Shown: positions 1 to 11,275 of the stretch, one piece after another
Layout: every line of letters starts with the position of its first letter
Numbering within the stretch: position 1 is the stretch's first letter
From: Brasenia schreberi
Taxonomy: Eukaryota > Streptophyta > Magnoliopsida > Nymphaeales > Cabombaceae
Length of the DNA: 64,000 nucleotides
Direction of reading: 5' to 3'
Assembly: GCA_036023115.1 (NCBI GenBank)
Contig: JAYKKT010000090.1
Location: 33,526,001-33,590,000, forward strand
Made by a program: the position numbers and the translations under genes
Notes under the pieces: generated by a model
Database searches by the model: none
Told to the model about the DNA's origin: nothing
What the model saw: the letters and a program-made list of their open reading frames with translations, nothing else

Positions 1-1742
1 TCAATACATTAATGAAATTGTTGATTCCAATCCTCAATGCTTTCAGGTTGATGTTGTTGTTAAGTTGAAAAGATATGTAGCATCAGAGAACTATCAACTT
101 AATCTCAAATTGGATAAAATGAATGGATAAATAACATTATAAAATTTAAATATATTGTAATTACCGTTAGAAAATACCATGTAGCATGATATTAGCACAT
201 ATACTACGCATTTCTCATAGATAACTAGTTGCTCACATATCTTATAATAGCGGCATAAATGTCATTAATGACTACGTGCCATATAATGTCACTAACAATA
301 TTCATATATGAGATTTTTCAATACCATGCATGCTATTGGTGAGAATCTATCATTTAGTAGTTATAGAACACTTCAAGACTATCTTTCTTTCTAATTTTCA
401 TCATACATGGTAAACATATAATCTAGTAGCCTCATCAATCCATTTCAAATATATAAAAATATATTTCAACTTTAATGATTTTTGTAAGGTCCTTTGTCAT
501 AGTATACTCAGATTTATTCCATTTTTCCACAAAAGTATGACCTTCAAGATATAAGCCTAGATGATGTTGTGTCTCGTTGATTACATTCAACTCACAATAA
601 CCATGGACAACATCATTTTATGTCAATAAAAATAGACAGTTTACTTTCTTAATGCTCATCAACCTATTATTTTAAATATCAATATTTTTATTTATTCTAT
701 ATTTGTCACTCCTTTCACATCCAAGCCATACTACTCTTTAAACAAAGAATAATAATAACAATATTATGTTCTTTTCAAAAAGTTAATTACGATTGCTAAA
801 CATCTTTTCTATCGCAAACGTGAGTAAATAGTCAAGTCCATCATCCTCGTAGTCAATAAATATTTCTTCAACCTTATTGATGAACTAGTCAAAGAATACA
901 TTATCTAGTGCACTACAACCAACTTCTTCTTAGTTTCAATATAATAAATATTTTGTTCAGTTATCATCTTCCAAGAATTTATTCAACGGTAAATGCTTTT
1001 GCTTGAGTTGTTTTCTATTTTACAATACATAAAAGGATATAAGGTTTAAAGAATGTATAACACATAACACATGTATCTCTCATTTGATAGAGATGCAGGC
1101 TACACCATCTCCCTTTAGGAGAGAGACGTCTCAACTATGTCTTTTCTTTAAGGAGAGATACATTTGTATTGCACTTCGAATAAAAAATCTAGTGCGTGAA
1201 TCATTTGACTCAAAACCATGAAATGTCAATCAAAGTAGAAAAAATTAAAAAAACAATATAAACCTCCAAAAATACAAAAAATATTTTTAAAAATCAACCT
1301 CTTAAAACCTTAAAAATCCAAAAACTGATCAGATCAATCATCTATTTATTTTTCTTCCTTTTGTTTCATAAATCTCTATTGCGGTTTCTAAGATAATAAT
1401 CGTGTATTCATTAGCCGTGAAAAAAGCAACAATAGCTCTAAACAAATGAAATGTTGGTTATAAGAGTAAAAAGAAAGGAACATTGGAAGTGTAGGGAGAA
1501 GAGAGAACTAGTTATAGGAGTATTTTTGGTATTTTTAAATTAAAAGTGTGTGGATAGTAAAAGGATTGTGCATATGGTAATGTATCTTAAACATTATAAA
1601 AAAATTGATATTAAAAATGAACGATAAAGATCTTTAAGTAAAAAAATAAATAGTGTTGAGTGCATTTACTGTACATGCAAAAGGTACAAAAAAGATTTAA
1701 ATTTAAATTTAAATTATAGTATTAGGTTTTTGTGGGATTTTT
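1..1742. other. AT-rich non-coding sequence upstream of ACA
   Basis: Very AT-rich with stops in all frames. No recognisable gene or transposon domain is seen. There is a self-complementary ATTTAAATTTAAATTTAAAT-like run near 1697-1715. It is probably distal promoter or intergenic sequence of the ACA gene. Confidence 0.6.
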
Positions 1743-1794
1743 AATATGAAAAGTCCCAGCACCACCATCATAATCTTCGGCGGAATATGAAAAG
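1743..1794 (-). repeat. Antisense partial copies of ACA exon 1
   Basis: Bases 1775-1794 are a perfect 20-nt reverse complement of ACA exon 1 bases 2646-2665. The adjoining 1743-1774 is a second, diverged reverse-complement match to the next part of exon 1 (about 2627-2656), so two overlapping antisense pieces lie side by side about 0.85 kb upstream of the exon. They look like the scar of an old inverted duplication. A hairpin with the exon is possible but not shown. Confidence 0.6.
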
Positions 1795-2256
1795 CCTCTT
1801 TATATATATATATATGTTCATGTTTAATATTCATGCATACTTAAATCTTTTCAAACATTTTCATGGTTCGATCCATATAGTTGCTTGGGAAAATTTGAAA
1901 CCAAAACGCCATGTAGCATCATGTCTTTTACTCACATTTAATTTTTAAGGGATTTTTTTTGAAATTTAAATCTTCATCGTTTTTAACATCGATCCAATTG
2001 TAAAAAACTAGAATAAATTTAAGCATGAAATGAATTGAATTACATCAAATGAATATATATGGGCGCTATTATGAGAAGGGTACTGTTCCGGTCCCATACC
2101 CGGTGAGAGTACTTCCGGTACCCAACCACTGAGAATTGATGCGCGGGCGCCACAGAGAAGATGGTGATTTCAGGAAAGTATAATTATGTAGCAATCGACG
2201 TAGGCAGCGATGTTTCTTCTAAATATGAAGAAATACGTCCAAAAGAAAGAAAAAAA

Positions 2257-2264
2257 TATAAAAG
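2257..2264 (+). promoter_or_regulatory. Candidate TATA box of ACA
   Basis: TATAAAAG followed by GGGG, about 290 bp upstream of the chosen ACA start codon. Spacing would give a 5' UTR of roughly 260 nt containing the (AG)n run. This is a motif call only. Confidence 0.4.
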
Positions 2265-2322
2265 GGGATCTCATATCCTCGAAGGGAAGCTCGCACGAAC
2301 CTTCCTCGAATGTTTGCGACAC

Positions 2323-2344
2323 AGAGAGAGAGAGAGAGAGAGAG
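2323..2344. repeat. (AG)11 microsatellite in the presumed ACA 5' UTR
   Basis: Eleven AG dinucleotides between the candidate TATA box and the ATG at 2552. GA-rich 5' leaders are common in plant genes. The length is the same in unit 2 (42021-42042). Confidence 0.8.
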
Positions 2345-2551
2345 CAATCAAATAACGATGAATGGAACATTGAATTTGTCATTCATCGCGCGAGAAAAAT
2401 CTCTTTCGCCCCTTTTCTATTCGTTATCGTGAAAAAAGTTTGAAACTTCAACTCTTTTTGCTCGATCGTACTGGTTTCGTTTGTTTGGCTGTTTAACCGT
2501 CCTTATCATCCCTGCCGAGAAACCGTTTTCTCTGCTGCCAGGAACGATACG

Positions 2552-2698
2552 ATGAGCTTCTCGCCGTCCCCTGAAAATCGGCACCGCCGGGATGTAGAGT
2601 CCGGCGGTAGAGCAAACGGTAGCGATTCCGATGATGACGCCGGGACTTTTCATATTCCGCCGAAGAAGGCGTCCTTGGAGCGTCTCAAGCGATGGAGG
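2552..2698 (+). CDS. ACA exon 1
   Basis: 49 codons from ATG to a GT donor at 2699, phase 0. The start was chosen because it opens a short acidic leader (SGGRANGSDSDDDAG) as in ACA8/10 proteins and leads straight into LERLKRWR, the start of the calmodulin-binding autoinhibitory region completed by exon 2. Its 2646-2665 segment is repeated in antisense at 1775-1794. The following intron is 6.5 kb because of Copia-A. Confidence 0.85.
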
Positions 2699-4050
2699 GT
2701 AACGTTTTGTTAAATTTTCAGCATCCTTTCTTCTGCTTGAATGCGGGATTCTGTAACTGTGGATGGCTTGGGAATTGTAGCATTGGGTATTTGTGGCTTT
2801 GTTCCCATGCACTCAACTGTTGTAAGGGCTCTGCGTTAGCGCCACACTGATATTCACTCAATGATAAATGCGTGGTATTCGAAGAAATGTAAATATATAT
2901 AAATATCGAATAATGCCTTAACAGAATCTCCCGTTACATATTGGGACATTTCATTAGTGGTAAATTGATATTAAAAGATAAATATGTTACATTGTCAAAT
3001 TATTTAAAAATAAAACGTATGGTATTTGAAGAAAACCACTAAGGTATTATCACAGGAGGCATTTGAATTATGCAACCATAGACTAGAAACTTAGAACGGA
3101 CTGAAAAGAGAAACGATGAAAAGAGGAGGAATGAGAAGGAGAAGATTGAGGAAGAAGTAGATGAATGAAAAAAAATAATATGAAGAATAAAAAAGGGAGA
3201 AAGAAAAATGTCAACACGACCAACTTTCCGCCCCTAGCCAGTCAATTCAAAGTTCTTAACAGGCGCTTAGGCCAATTTAAGATGAACACTGCTAAACGAT
3301 GGCGCTTTAGAGCGTTGACCATGCTGAAGCAGGTGCTTAAGCATAGCGTTGACAACATACGATGGTCTTATTGAAAAAGAATATAAAATATGTGTTTCAA
3401 AGGCGCTTCGTAGTGGATCAAAGAGAGAAGATATGAAAACTTTGCTTTGCTGAACATGGGTATCAGTTGATTTTATTAATCAAATGTCCAGAAAGTACAT
3501 GAAAACTGCTTAAAAAAAAAGAAAAAGCAGAGAGAGAGGAATTCGGTGCCTATGGACACTTGAAAGTTTAAGGAAATTTTATTTTTTTCTCTAATTGGGC
3601 TGTGTTAGACGAGTGAGAATCTCATTTTCTCCTCGCTGTGTGTTTCCACTTTAAACCTCTCCTTGAAACGCCAGTAATTCCTTTCGTCTTATTTTTACGA
3701 AGAATGTAATGCATCACTGGGGTGGTGGTGGGCACTGTCCCCGGTGCTTGAAGAAGAGAAGAAGACAGGTGATACTTTTAGAAGTTCTCAGGATGGGTGG
3801 ACTAACTGTGGGGATGACTTCTAGGCGCATGCTGAAGTAGCCGTGGTCGCATGTCCAGCTGGCAGGAGAACAAAAAGTACCAAAATATGGAGCCAAAGAA
3901 TAAAAGGACTTTGCAGTTCAACAAATTCGGCCTTATCCTATAAACTGAAAGAACCATACAATCTTGCGATTCCTATCCAAGATTTAGTTATCTTGCTTTC
4001 ATGCTACAAATTGCTGGCAACAATTTTATAACTGAGCTGAGTCACATTAT
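2699..4050 (+). other. ACA intron 1, part 5' of Copia-A
   Basis: Begins at the GT donor and ends at the insertion point of Copia-A. Small ORFs (for example 3165-3374) show no known domain and unremarkable composition. No other feature is seen. The last five bases (4046-4050, ATTAT) are the left TSD of Copia-A. Confidence 0.7.
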
Positions 4051-4348
4051 TGTGAATAATTGTCGATCATCAAAGGTTGATGTTGCATCAATCAATATTA
4101 CCGAGTCGCCGAGAGTCAAATGACATTCACTGACGAATGTCTATCTTCAAGAATGATTGACAAGAGCGGAAGTATACACAAAACGAATCAAGAAGCAGTG
4201 CAAGACTGCATAATTTATTCATGGAATGAGGTCTTATTTATAGACACTTTACAAGAGGCAAGTAAGTAGCAAGAAGCAAGATCATCAAATGGGCTGAACT
4301 AGTGCTGGCTACTAGCCGTTGGGGCTTCCCAACGGTATTACATTAACA
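4051..4348 (-). repeat. Copia-A 3' LTR (left), with 77-bp deletion
   Basis: 298 bp, against 375 bp for the partner LTR at 8532-8906 and for both LTRs in unit 2. The missing 77 bp (near 4302) is most of an array of hairpins; the ends share only a GG. The rest matches the partner by eye. Confidence 0.93.
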
Positions 4349-4360
4349 CCCCCCCTCAAA
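4349..4360 (-). other. Copia-A polypurine tract
   Basis: On the minus strand TTTGAGGGGGGG directly abuts the TG of the 3' LTR, the expected place for the plus-strand primer of reverse transcription. Confidence 0.85.
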
Positions 4361-4361
4361 C

Positions 4362-7300
4362 TTACGGGGTATACACTGAAAGTTTGTCTAATAAAAACTG
4401 AAATCGAGAAGCTGAAAGAGATTTGGTGAAAAAGTCTGCGAGCTGCATCTCAGATGTGACATAACAAAGTGAGATCTTCTTATTTAGACACTCTTCTCGA
4501 ACAAAGTGACAGTCCATCTCGATGTGCTTCGTCCTCTCATGAAAAGTGTTATTGGAGGCAATGTACATGGCACTTTTGTTGTCACAATACATGATGGCGG
4601 GGTGTTTGACCTGAACGCCCATGTCTGCTAGAAGGGATGTGATCCAAGAAATCTCCATCGCAGCTGTAGCCATGGCTCGATATTCAGCTTCTGTGGATGA
4701 GAGGGACACCTTCTGTTGCTTTTTACACTTCCAAGAAACAAGAGATTCACCTAAAAACACACAAAAACCAGTGGTAGAGTGTCTATTGTTGACATCTCCA
4801 CCCCAATCAGCATCCGTATATATAGATAAATCAAAAGATGAAGAGGAAGTTAAGAGGACCCCCTTATGAGCAGTGTTTCTAATATATCGAATAATTCGCA
4901 AAACAACACTCATATGGACAGAAGTAGGTGCCTGTTGAAATTGACTGGCTGTGTGTACTGCATGAGAAATGTCTGGTCTAGTAATGGTGAGATAAGTGAG
5001 TGCACCTATAAGCTGTCGATAAGGGGTGGGATCTTCTAATTTCTCACCATCTGTGGAACGCAGTTTGGTGCCTAGGACTTCGGGTGTGTCAACAACCTTA
5101 GTATCTGTAATCCCAGATCTTTCAACAATATCGTTAGCAAATTTGGTTTGAGACATAAAGTATCCACAACTATTTTTGGTTATCTCAATACCTAAAAAGT
5201 AATTCAGCAAACCCAAGTCTTTCATATCAAATTCGTGATGCAGATTAAGTTTAACTTCAGCAATTCCCACTTCATCACTTCCTGTGATGATCATGTCATC
5301 CACATACAAAAGCAAGATAACAATACCAGATTGTGTTTTGCGTACAAATAATGCAGTATCAGTATAGCAAGTCACAAAATTATGCAAATGCATGAATTTT
5401 TCAAATCGATCAAACCAAGCTTTTGGAGCTTGTTCAGACCGTACAAGGCTTTTCGTAATTTAAGAGCATGACCAAGAGGGAGAGTAATGCCAGGAGGAGG
5501 ACTCATGAAGACTTCTTCATTCAAGTAACCGTTCAAAAAAGCATTCTTGACATCAAGTTGGTATATATTCCATTTTTTTATTGCACTAATGGTAATGAGA
5601 ATTCTAATCGTGGTCATTCTAGCTACTGGGGCAAACGTTTCATCATAGTCAATTCCATATTCTTGGGCATAACCTTTAGCAACTAATCTAGCCTTGTATC
5701 TCTCAATGTGCCCGTTGCTGTGAGTTTTGATTTTATATACCCATCGACATCCAATGACTTTCTTATCTTTAGGCAGGGGTGCAACTATCCATGTCTGAGC
5801 CTTGTCTAGGGCGTTGAGTTCATCTTTCATAGCATCTTCCCATTCTGGAATACCTTTAGCTTGATGATAGAACCTAGGTTCCTTTACTTGACGAAGGGTG
5901 GCAATCAAATTTCTTCGTTGTGGTTCAAAAGATTCATATGACACAAATCGCTGAGGTGGTCTTGAAGCCCTGGGTTCAAAGCTTGTAATATCAGGTTCAG
6001 TGTGGGCGTAATGGGTTGTTCTAGGTCGTCTGGGATAATTTGAGGGAAAGGGTTCAACAATTGACCGAGTATCAACAGTGGTGTGTGAAACATCATTGTT
6101 TTCAACATGATCTTCTTGAATGTCTTGATGATCTACTGAGTCACAATCATTATCTTCTTCTAACTCAAAAATATCTTTAGGAATGAAAGGTTCCGAATTT
6201 TCCAAGGATTTGGACTCATAATAAATGTCATTCTCAAAGAATTTCACATCCTTGGACACATACAATTTGTCTGCTATAGGATCAAAACACCTATATCCTT
6301 TTTTGTCAATGCCATAACCAAGAAAAACACATTCAATAGCTCTAGGTGACAATTTGTCATTCTTGTCTGTATACACAAAACATCTACATCCAAAAACCCT
6401 AAGTCTTTCATAATATGGAGGGATGTTATACAATTTTTCGAAAGGTGAAGTATTCTCAAGGTTAGATGAAGGCATTCTATTTATAAGATATATGGCGGTA
6501 AGAGTAGCTTCGGCCCATAAGAATTTAGGAACCTTACTAGCAATTAACATAGTTCTACAAGTTTCAATAATATGCCTATGTTTTCGTTCTGCTAGACCAT
6601 TTTGTTGAGGTGTTTTAGTGCATGATTTTTGGTGAATAATACCATTAGTTTCAATAAAGTTATGAAATTCATTAGACATGTACTCTCCTCCCGAATCGGA
6701 TCTAAAGATTTTAATGGTTGCTCCAAATTGGTTTTTGATCATGTTACAAAATATTACAAATTTTTCAAATACTTCGAATTTGTGTTTTAAAAGATATATC
6801 CATGTAAATCGAGTAAAGTCATCCACAAAAATCACATAGTATTGCAATCCTCCTTTAGAAACAATGGGCGCGGGGCCCCAAACATCCGAATGTATTAAAT
6901 CAAAAGCTTTCTTTGGTACATAATTTCTTTCTCCAAATGGAAGATGATGCATTTTTCCAAGAAGACAATCTTTACATTCAAAATTTTTCTCTCTAATGCT
7001 TTTCATCAAAGGAATGTTACACATCTTTTGAGAGTTCAAGTGTCCAAGTCTTTTATGCCATAGTCTAGCATCTTGGGTTATGTTACAAAAACCCGAATTT
7101 GGCATAACAAGATAGTCCATTTTGTATAGTCCACTTTCTCTATGGCCTTGACCAATCACCTTCTTCGATAGGTGATCCTGCACCACACAATGTTGGGATG
7201 AGAAAGTGATTATACAGTTGTTATCACATATTTGAGCAACCGAAAGTAGATTTAAATTTAGCTTAGGTATAAAACTTACATTTTGAATTTTAAAGTCTTG

Positions 7301-8414
7301 TTTTTCAAGGTTTCCTAATTTTTTGATTTGGAGTTTTGTTCCATCGGCCGTAAACACATGTTTTCCAATGGTTTCACAAGAATTAACCAAAGAATCTTCA
7401 CTATGTGTCATATGAAAAGATGCACCAGAATCTAAAAACCAAGACATACCTTGCGAAGTAGATAGAGCATTCCCGGAGATGCTTGCTTTTTCTTTAAAAA
7501 TTTCTTCTATGTACGCTTTTATGTTGTTGGGTAAGACACCTCCTTCTTCCACGGTTCCCACGTTTCCACCCCTTTTTCGGAGTAGAGGACAAGTGGTTTT
7601 AATGTGTCCACTTTCCTTGCAATAATGGCAAATTGTATCCTTGTTAGGCCATGGTCCCGTGGGCTTCTTGAATGTGCCTTCATTGTTCTTGGTATGTGGA
7701 GGCTTGTAAGTCTTCAAATTTGCTCCGGGTCTTGATGCGGCAAGTACTGCTTCTTTTGCAACATGCATGTTTTTCAATCTTGTTTCCTCCATAACAAGAT
7801 CGGCAAGAAGGTATCCCCTCTAGGTCTAGGTTTCCTATGTATAAGGCTTGATCTAATGTTTTCAAATTCGTCTCTTAGACCACGCATAAACAAGAAAAAA
7901 TATTGATTTTCCAAAAATTCTTGAAATTCGTCTAGTTTGTGAAGTTTTCCAAATTTGTCAAAACTCCTTAATTGAGTCCAAAGTTCCGAAAATGCATTGT
8001 GATAATCCCTAATGCTTAGGTTCTCTTGTTTGAGCATAATCATTCTTTCCATAAGATCAATTTGAAAGACAAAATCATCTTGAGAATGAAGCTTTTTCAA
8101 ATATTCCCAAGTTTCAAACGCATTTTCAAAAGCATTAATCCGATTTCTAAGTTTTTCATCCACGTTTTGACAAATGATCCATGTGATTTTTGCATTCATT
8201 TTTCCCACAATTTCAAATCGGTTTTGAATTTCTCATGTGCTTTGATGATTTCATCATCATCTAAGCCATCAATGTCCAAAATTGGTTCTTTTATAGTCCC
8301 ATCAATGTAATCCCAAAAATCTTTTGATAAAAAATATTTTTTCATTGTTCTAGCCCAACTTTGATAACTTTTTGGGTCTAGAATACATCTAAACGACTCA
8401 TTTTTGCCTTCCAT
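4362..8414 (-). pseudogene. Copia-A gag-pol polyprotein, frameshifted
   Basis: Retrotransposon capsid and replication polyprotein. Gag probably starts at 8414 (MEGKNESF). Domains in order: Gag; CCHC zinc knuckle (C55, C58, H63, C68 of the open frame ending at 7792); protease with DSGA near residue 121; GAG-pre-integrase HKRLGHLN; integrase core with HSDVWGP, RSDSGGEY and PQQNGLAERK; RT with ERYKARLVAKG and YVDD (residues 30-33 of the frame ending at 5393); RNase H with STEAEY and HIEMDCHF, stop at 4362. Three one-base losses break it: in a T run at 8199-8203 and near 5433 (both also in unit 2), and near 7808 (this copy only). Otherwise there are no internal stops, which fits a young element or residual sequencing error. 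Confidence 0.93.
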
Positions 8415-8519
8415 TTGTGCAAAAAATGAATATTTAAGACTAACCTCAAGTTTGATGCAAATCTTCAATTTTTGCACTTTCGGCACGCTTCCCGATGCAC
8501 TCGTTTTCTTCGATCCGAG

Positions 8520-8531
8520 GCTCTGATACCA
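8520..8531 (-). other. Copia-A primer binding site (tRNA-iMet type)
   Basis: Minus-strand TGGTATCAGAGC immediately inside the 5' LTR, the usual plant copia primer site complementary to the 3' end of initiator tRNA-Met. Confidence 0.92.
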
Positions 8532-8906
8532 TGTGAATAATTGTCGATCATCAAAGGTTGATGTTGCATCAATCAATATTACCGAGTCGCCGAGAGTCAA
8601 ATGACATTCACTGACGAATGTCTATCTTCAAGAATGATTGACAAGAGCGGAAGTATACACAAAACGAATCAAGAAGCAGTGCAAGACTGCATAATTTATT
8701 CATGGAATGAGGTCTTATTTATAGACACTTTACAAGAGGCAAGTAAGTAGCAAGAAGCAAGATCATCAAATGGGCTGAACTAGTGCTGGCCGGCCAGCAC
8801 TAGTCGTTGGGATCCAACGGCTAGTTGCTGGCTGGGCCAGCACTAGCCGTTGGGTAGCTCCAACGGCTACTAGCCGTTGGGGCTTCCCAACGGTATTACA
8901 TTAACA
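8532..8906 (-). repeat. Copia-A 5' LTR (right)
   Basis: 375 bp, TG...CA on the minus strand, adjoining the primer site on one side and the ATTAT TSD (8907-8911) on the other. It contains the full hairpin array at 8779-8896 that is lost from the left LTR. Confidence 0.95.
8779..8896. repeat. Array of palindromes in the Copia-A LTR
   Basis: Begins with a perfect 26-bp palindrome (8779-8804, centre GGCCGGCC) followed by three or four more inverted repeats built from CCAACGG/CCGTTGG and GCTGG/CCAGC, ending at CCCAACGG. Such arrays fold into hairpins and are deletion-prone, which fits the 77-bp loss in the left LTR. Confidence 0.85.
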
Positions 8907-8911
8907 ATTAT

Positions 8912-9186
8912 CACCATTCAACTTGCTTTCGTGGTTATGGATTTCTTCTTAAACTTATAGCTATCGACTGATGTTGTCATTTCCACAAATGCGTGGAAAC
9001 CAGTAGCCATACTGAGATCAAAATGTCTCAGTATCCTTTGCATGCGCTTTTTAGATCTTCATTTATTAATTAATACTTCTGGTTGGCTTTGCTGTTTGTG
9101 TATTAAATTGTGTATGCCATTAACGATGCATTTCCGCTGCTGAAATACTTGTTTAAAACATTTGCTGTTTGAATTCTTTTTAACAG
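8912..9186 (+). other. ACA intron 1, part 3' of Copia-A
   Basis: AT-rich intron sequence ending with a pyrimidine-rich tract and CAG acceptor at 9184-9186. No other feature seen. Confidence 0.7.
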
Positions 9187-9303
9187 AAAGCCGCACTCGT
9201 GTTGAATGCCACCCGCCGGTTCCGCTACACTTTAGATCTGAAAAAGGAAGAAGAAAAGAATCAAACAAGAAGAAAAATAAGGGCACATGCTCAAGCGATA
9301 AGA
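9187..9303 (+). CDS. ACA exon 2 (calmodulin-binding autoinhibitory region)
   Basis: 39 codons, phase 0 to phase 0, CAG acceptor before and GTTAGT donor after. Encodes KAALVLNATRRFRYTLDLKK and then RAHAQAIR, the conserved N-terminal calmodulin-binding and autoinhibitory block of ACA8/10-type pumps, with the aromatic and basic residues kept. Intact here and in unit 2. Confidence 0.9.
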
Positions 9304-9388
9304 GTTAGTGTTGATTTTTCAATTAGCAATAGTTCCTTTACAATCATCATGCTTTTCAATTCTGAACCTCATTACTCTTACGTGTCAG

Positions 9389-9431
9389 GCAGCATTTTTG
9401 TTCAAGGAGGCTGGAAAAGCACTGTCCTCTG
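9389..9431 (+). CDS. ACA exon 3
   Basis: Short exon encoding AAFLFKEAGKALSSG, the block that follows RAHAQAIR in ACA proteins. CAG acceptor at 9386-9388, GT donor at 9432, ending in phase 1. The open frame at 9199-9576 only reads through intron sequence and is not itself a gene. Confidence 0.88.
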
Positions 9432-9969
9432 GTATGGTTTGCAGTTTGCTATTAAATTCCTTCTTACAAATAGCTCTTTCCTCCCTCTGTTATATGTGAA
9501 TTGTCAGTTTGTCGCTACTGCATGCAATTTAACATTTTATGTTGTTTTATCCTCACAAGCCTATGGACTTTGGTAAGAGGTGCTCTTCCAGGCCTTAATT
9601 CAAGTTACTACAAGATCTCTTGGAAATAAGACCTTGAAATCTGTTAATAATGCATCCTGATTTCAAGTTGTCTTTGTTGTGGAAGATGCTAAACTAAATT
9701 TCATGTGGCATGCGTAACGCATGATTTTGTTGTGCCATTCCTTGCCAAGTCTTATCCTATTGCATGATTCCGATTTCAGGTTCTCTTGTGTATTAGTTTA
9801 CTATTTTAAGCTAGATTGAAGTAAAGATGCAGCTTTCCACGAATCATGATAATTTGAGTGCTAAAAAGTCCCAAGTGTTTGTCTTCAATCTGCTGCGTCA
9901 GATGCTAAAATTCAACAACAGCTCTGGAAAGCAGAAAATAGTTCTTCAATTTCTCGAGGTTATGGTATA
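9432..9969 (+). other. ACA intron 3, part before the transposon nest
   Basis: Intron sequence between the exon 3 donor and the first LTR. The small ORF 9827-10015 has no recognisable domain. The whole intron runs to 25396, about 16 kb. Confidence 0.65.
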
Positions 9970-10311
9970 TGTGCATAAAATAAAACATACCACTGTAACA
10001 GTTCAGATTCAATGAACTTGAGAAGATTGCCAAGGGGCAGTCGGCTGTCTCTGTGCAGCCGCCGCCGTGTGCTCTTTCTTCCTCTTCAAAACACGTCTTT
10101 TACACATAGGGTTTCCACCCCTTTAAATAACAGTAATAAAAAGAAGTAATTTACCTAAGTGTCATTAATGAGGCTTATTTAAATCTACCTTTAAAAACAT
10201 AAAGTAAAAGTTAGAAAACATAGAACATAATTAACATAAAACAAAATTATTGAAGAGTCACAGAAACTGACCCATTTTGTATGTCATCCACCCTCGTTCA
10301 TAGGCTTAACA
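9970..10311 (-). repeat. Copia-F 3' LTR
   Basis: Limits set by TG...CA ends, by the adjoining polypurine tract at 10312-10326 and by where similarity to the F2 LTR starts (TGTGCATAAAATAA). No partner LTR or TSD is present, so the left limit is approximate. Confidence 0.65.
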
Positions 10312-10318
10312 CTCCCCC

Positions 10319-11039
10319 TCAAGTTGGGTGAAAGATGAATGTTACACCTAACTTGCAAGGTAATCTGAGTAGTAGATTTCTATTAAGTGCCTTAGTGAGC
10401 ATGTCGGCATATTGACTCTCTGACCTTACATATTCAAGCTGAAATTCTTTAGTATGTATGTTGTCCCGTATAAAGTGATAATCAATTTCAATATGTTTTG
10501 TTCTCTCATGATATACCAGATTAGAAGCTATATGTATTACTCCTTTGCTGTCACAAAATATAGGAGTATAATTATCTAAGAATAGACCAATTTCCATTAG
10601 TAGGGAGCGCAACGACTTTCCTTTAGAGATTCCTGATGCAATTGCTCTATATTTTTCTTCTGTTATTGACGTTGCCACAACTAATTATTTCTTACTTTTT
10701 AATGATACTATATTACCTCCAACGAGAGTTATATATTCCTTCAGAGAGTCATGATACTATATTTCCTTCAATATGTTTTGTTCTCTCATGATATACCACA
10801 TTAGAAGCTATCTGTATTACTGCTTTGCTGTTACAAAATATAGGAGTAGAATTATCTGAGAATAGACCAATTTTCATTAGTAGGGAGCGCAACCACTTTC
10901 CTTCAGCTTCTGTTGTTGACGTTGCCACAACTGATTGTTTCTTATTTTTTAATGATACTATATTACCTCCAACGAGAGTTATATATTCAGAAAGGGAAAC
11001 ATGAAACTGCAAAATATTCTTTACAGAAGATGGTTTCAT
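10319..11039 (-). pseudogene. Copia-F RNase H, partly duplicated in tandem
   Basis: 10319-10680 encodes the RNase H end of pol ([42 protein letters not shown], stop before the polypurine tract). 10749-11039 repeats the middle ([37 protein letters not shown]) with its own changes and a missing piece after TTEAEG. Both are remnants; a lone RNase H domain has no independent role. Confidence 0.8.
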
Positions 11040-11040
11040 A

Positions 11041-11275
11041 TACTAATTATCCCAAAAAGTATCAATTGTTTGTGATGAAATTATGAATGCATATAACACT
11101 TATATTCCAAAAACATTTGAAGAAGCAGAGTAACATTTAGAGTGAAAGACAACAATGAAAGAAGAAATTACAATGTTAGTTCGAAACAAAACATGAGAAC
11201 TTTTAGATTAAGCACCAGAGAGGAAAATAGGAGGATGCAAATGGGTGTATTTAGTAAAGTACAAAGCTGATGAAA
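11041..11275 (+). pseudogene. Copia-D: RT start, upstream of the LINE
   Basis: Plus-strand copia pol fragment with FEEAE, MKEEITMLVRN and GGCKWVYLVKYKADE, the region leading into reverse transcriptase. Several tryptophan codons have become stops. Left-truncated at about 11041 against Copia-F. Bases 11259-11275 are the left copy of the LINE TSD. Confidence 0.8.

Larger units (their letters stand above)
4051..8906 (-). mobile_element. Copia-A: near-complete Ty1/copia LTR retrotransposon, antisense in ACA intron 1
   Basis: Both LTRs start TG and end CA and are flanked by a perfect 5-bp TSD ATTAT (4046-4050 and 8907-8911). On the minus strand the order is 5' LTR (8532-8906), initiator-tRNA-Met primer site (8520-8531), gag, protease, integrase, RT, RNase H, polypurine tract (4349-4360), 3' LTR (4051-4348). 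Integrase before RT defines copia. The LTRs look identical except for a 77-bp deletion in the left one, and in unit 2 the two LTRs look identical throughout, so insertion was recent. The reading frame is broken three times in this copy. Confidence 0.95.
9970..11040 (-). mobile_element. Copia-F: 3' end fragment of a copia element
   Basis: Minus-strand fragment: a 3' LTR (9970-10311), the motif CAACTTGAGGGGGAGTGTTAAG at the LTR border (read on the minus strand), and RNase H coding sequence present twice in tandem. Everything upstream in the element (RT, integrase, gag, 5' LTR) is missing; the fragment stops abruptly at about 11040 where plus-strand Copia-D begins. The LTR is related to that of Copia-F2 at 26446-26770. 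Confidence 0.8.

Noticed and set aside
2161..2443. Overlapping small ORFs before ACA exon 1
   Set aside because: They lie in the presumed promoter and leader, partly translate the (AG)n run, and show no domain.
3165..4031. Small ORFs in ACA intron 1
   Set aside because: Low-complexity or unremarkable peptides with no homology I recognise; they lie inside an intron fixed by conserved exons.
4621..4869. Plus-strand ORF across Copia-A RNase H
   Set aside because: Antisense shadow of the RNase H frame.
9199..9576. 125-codon ORF over ACA exon 2
   Set aside because: It is exon 2 read through the GT donor into intron sequence, not a separate gene.
9827..10015. 62-codon ORF in ACA intron 3
   Set aside because: No domain; crosses the start of the Copia-F LTR.
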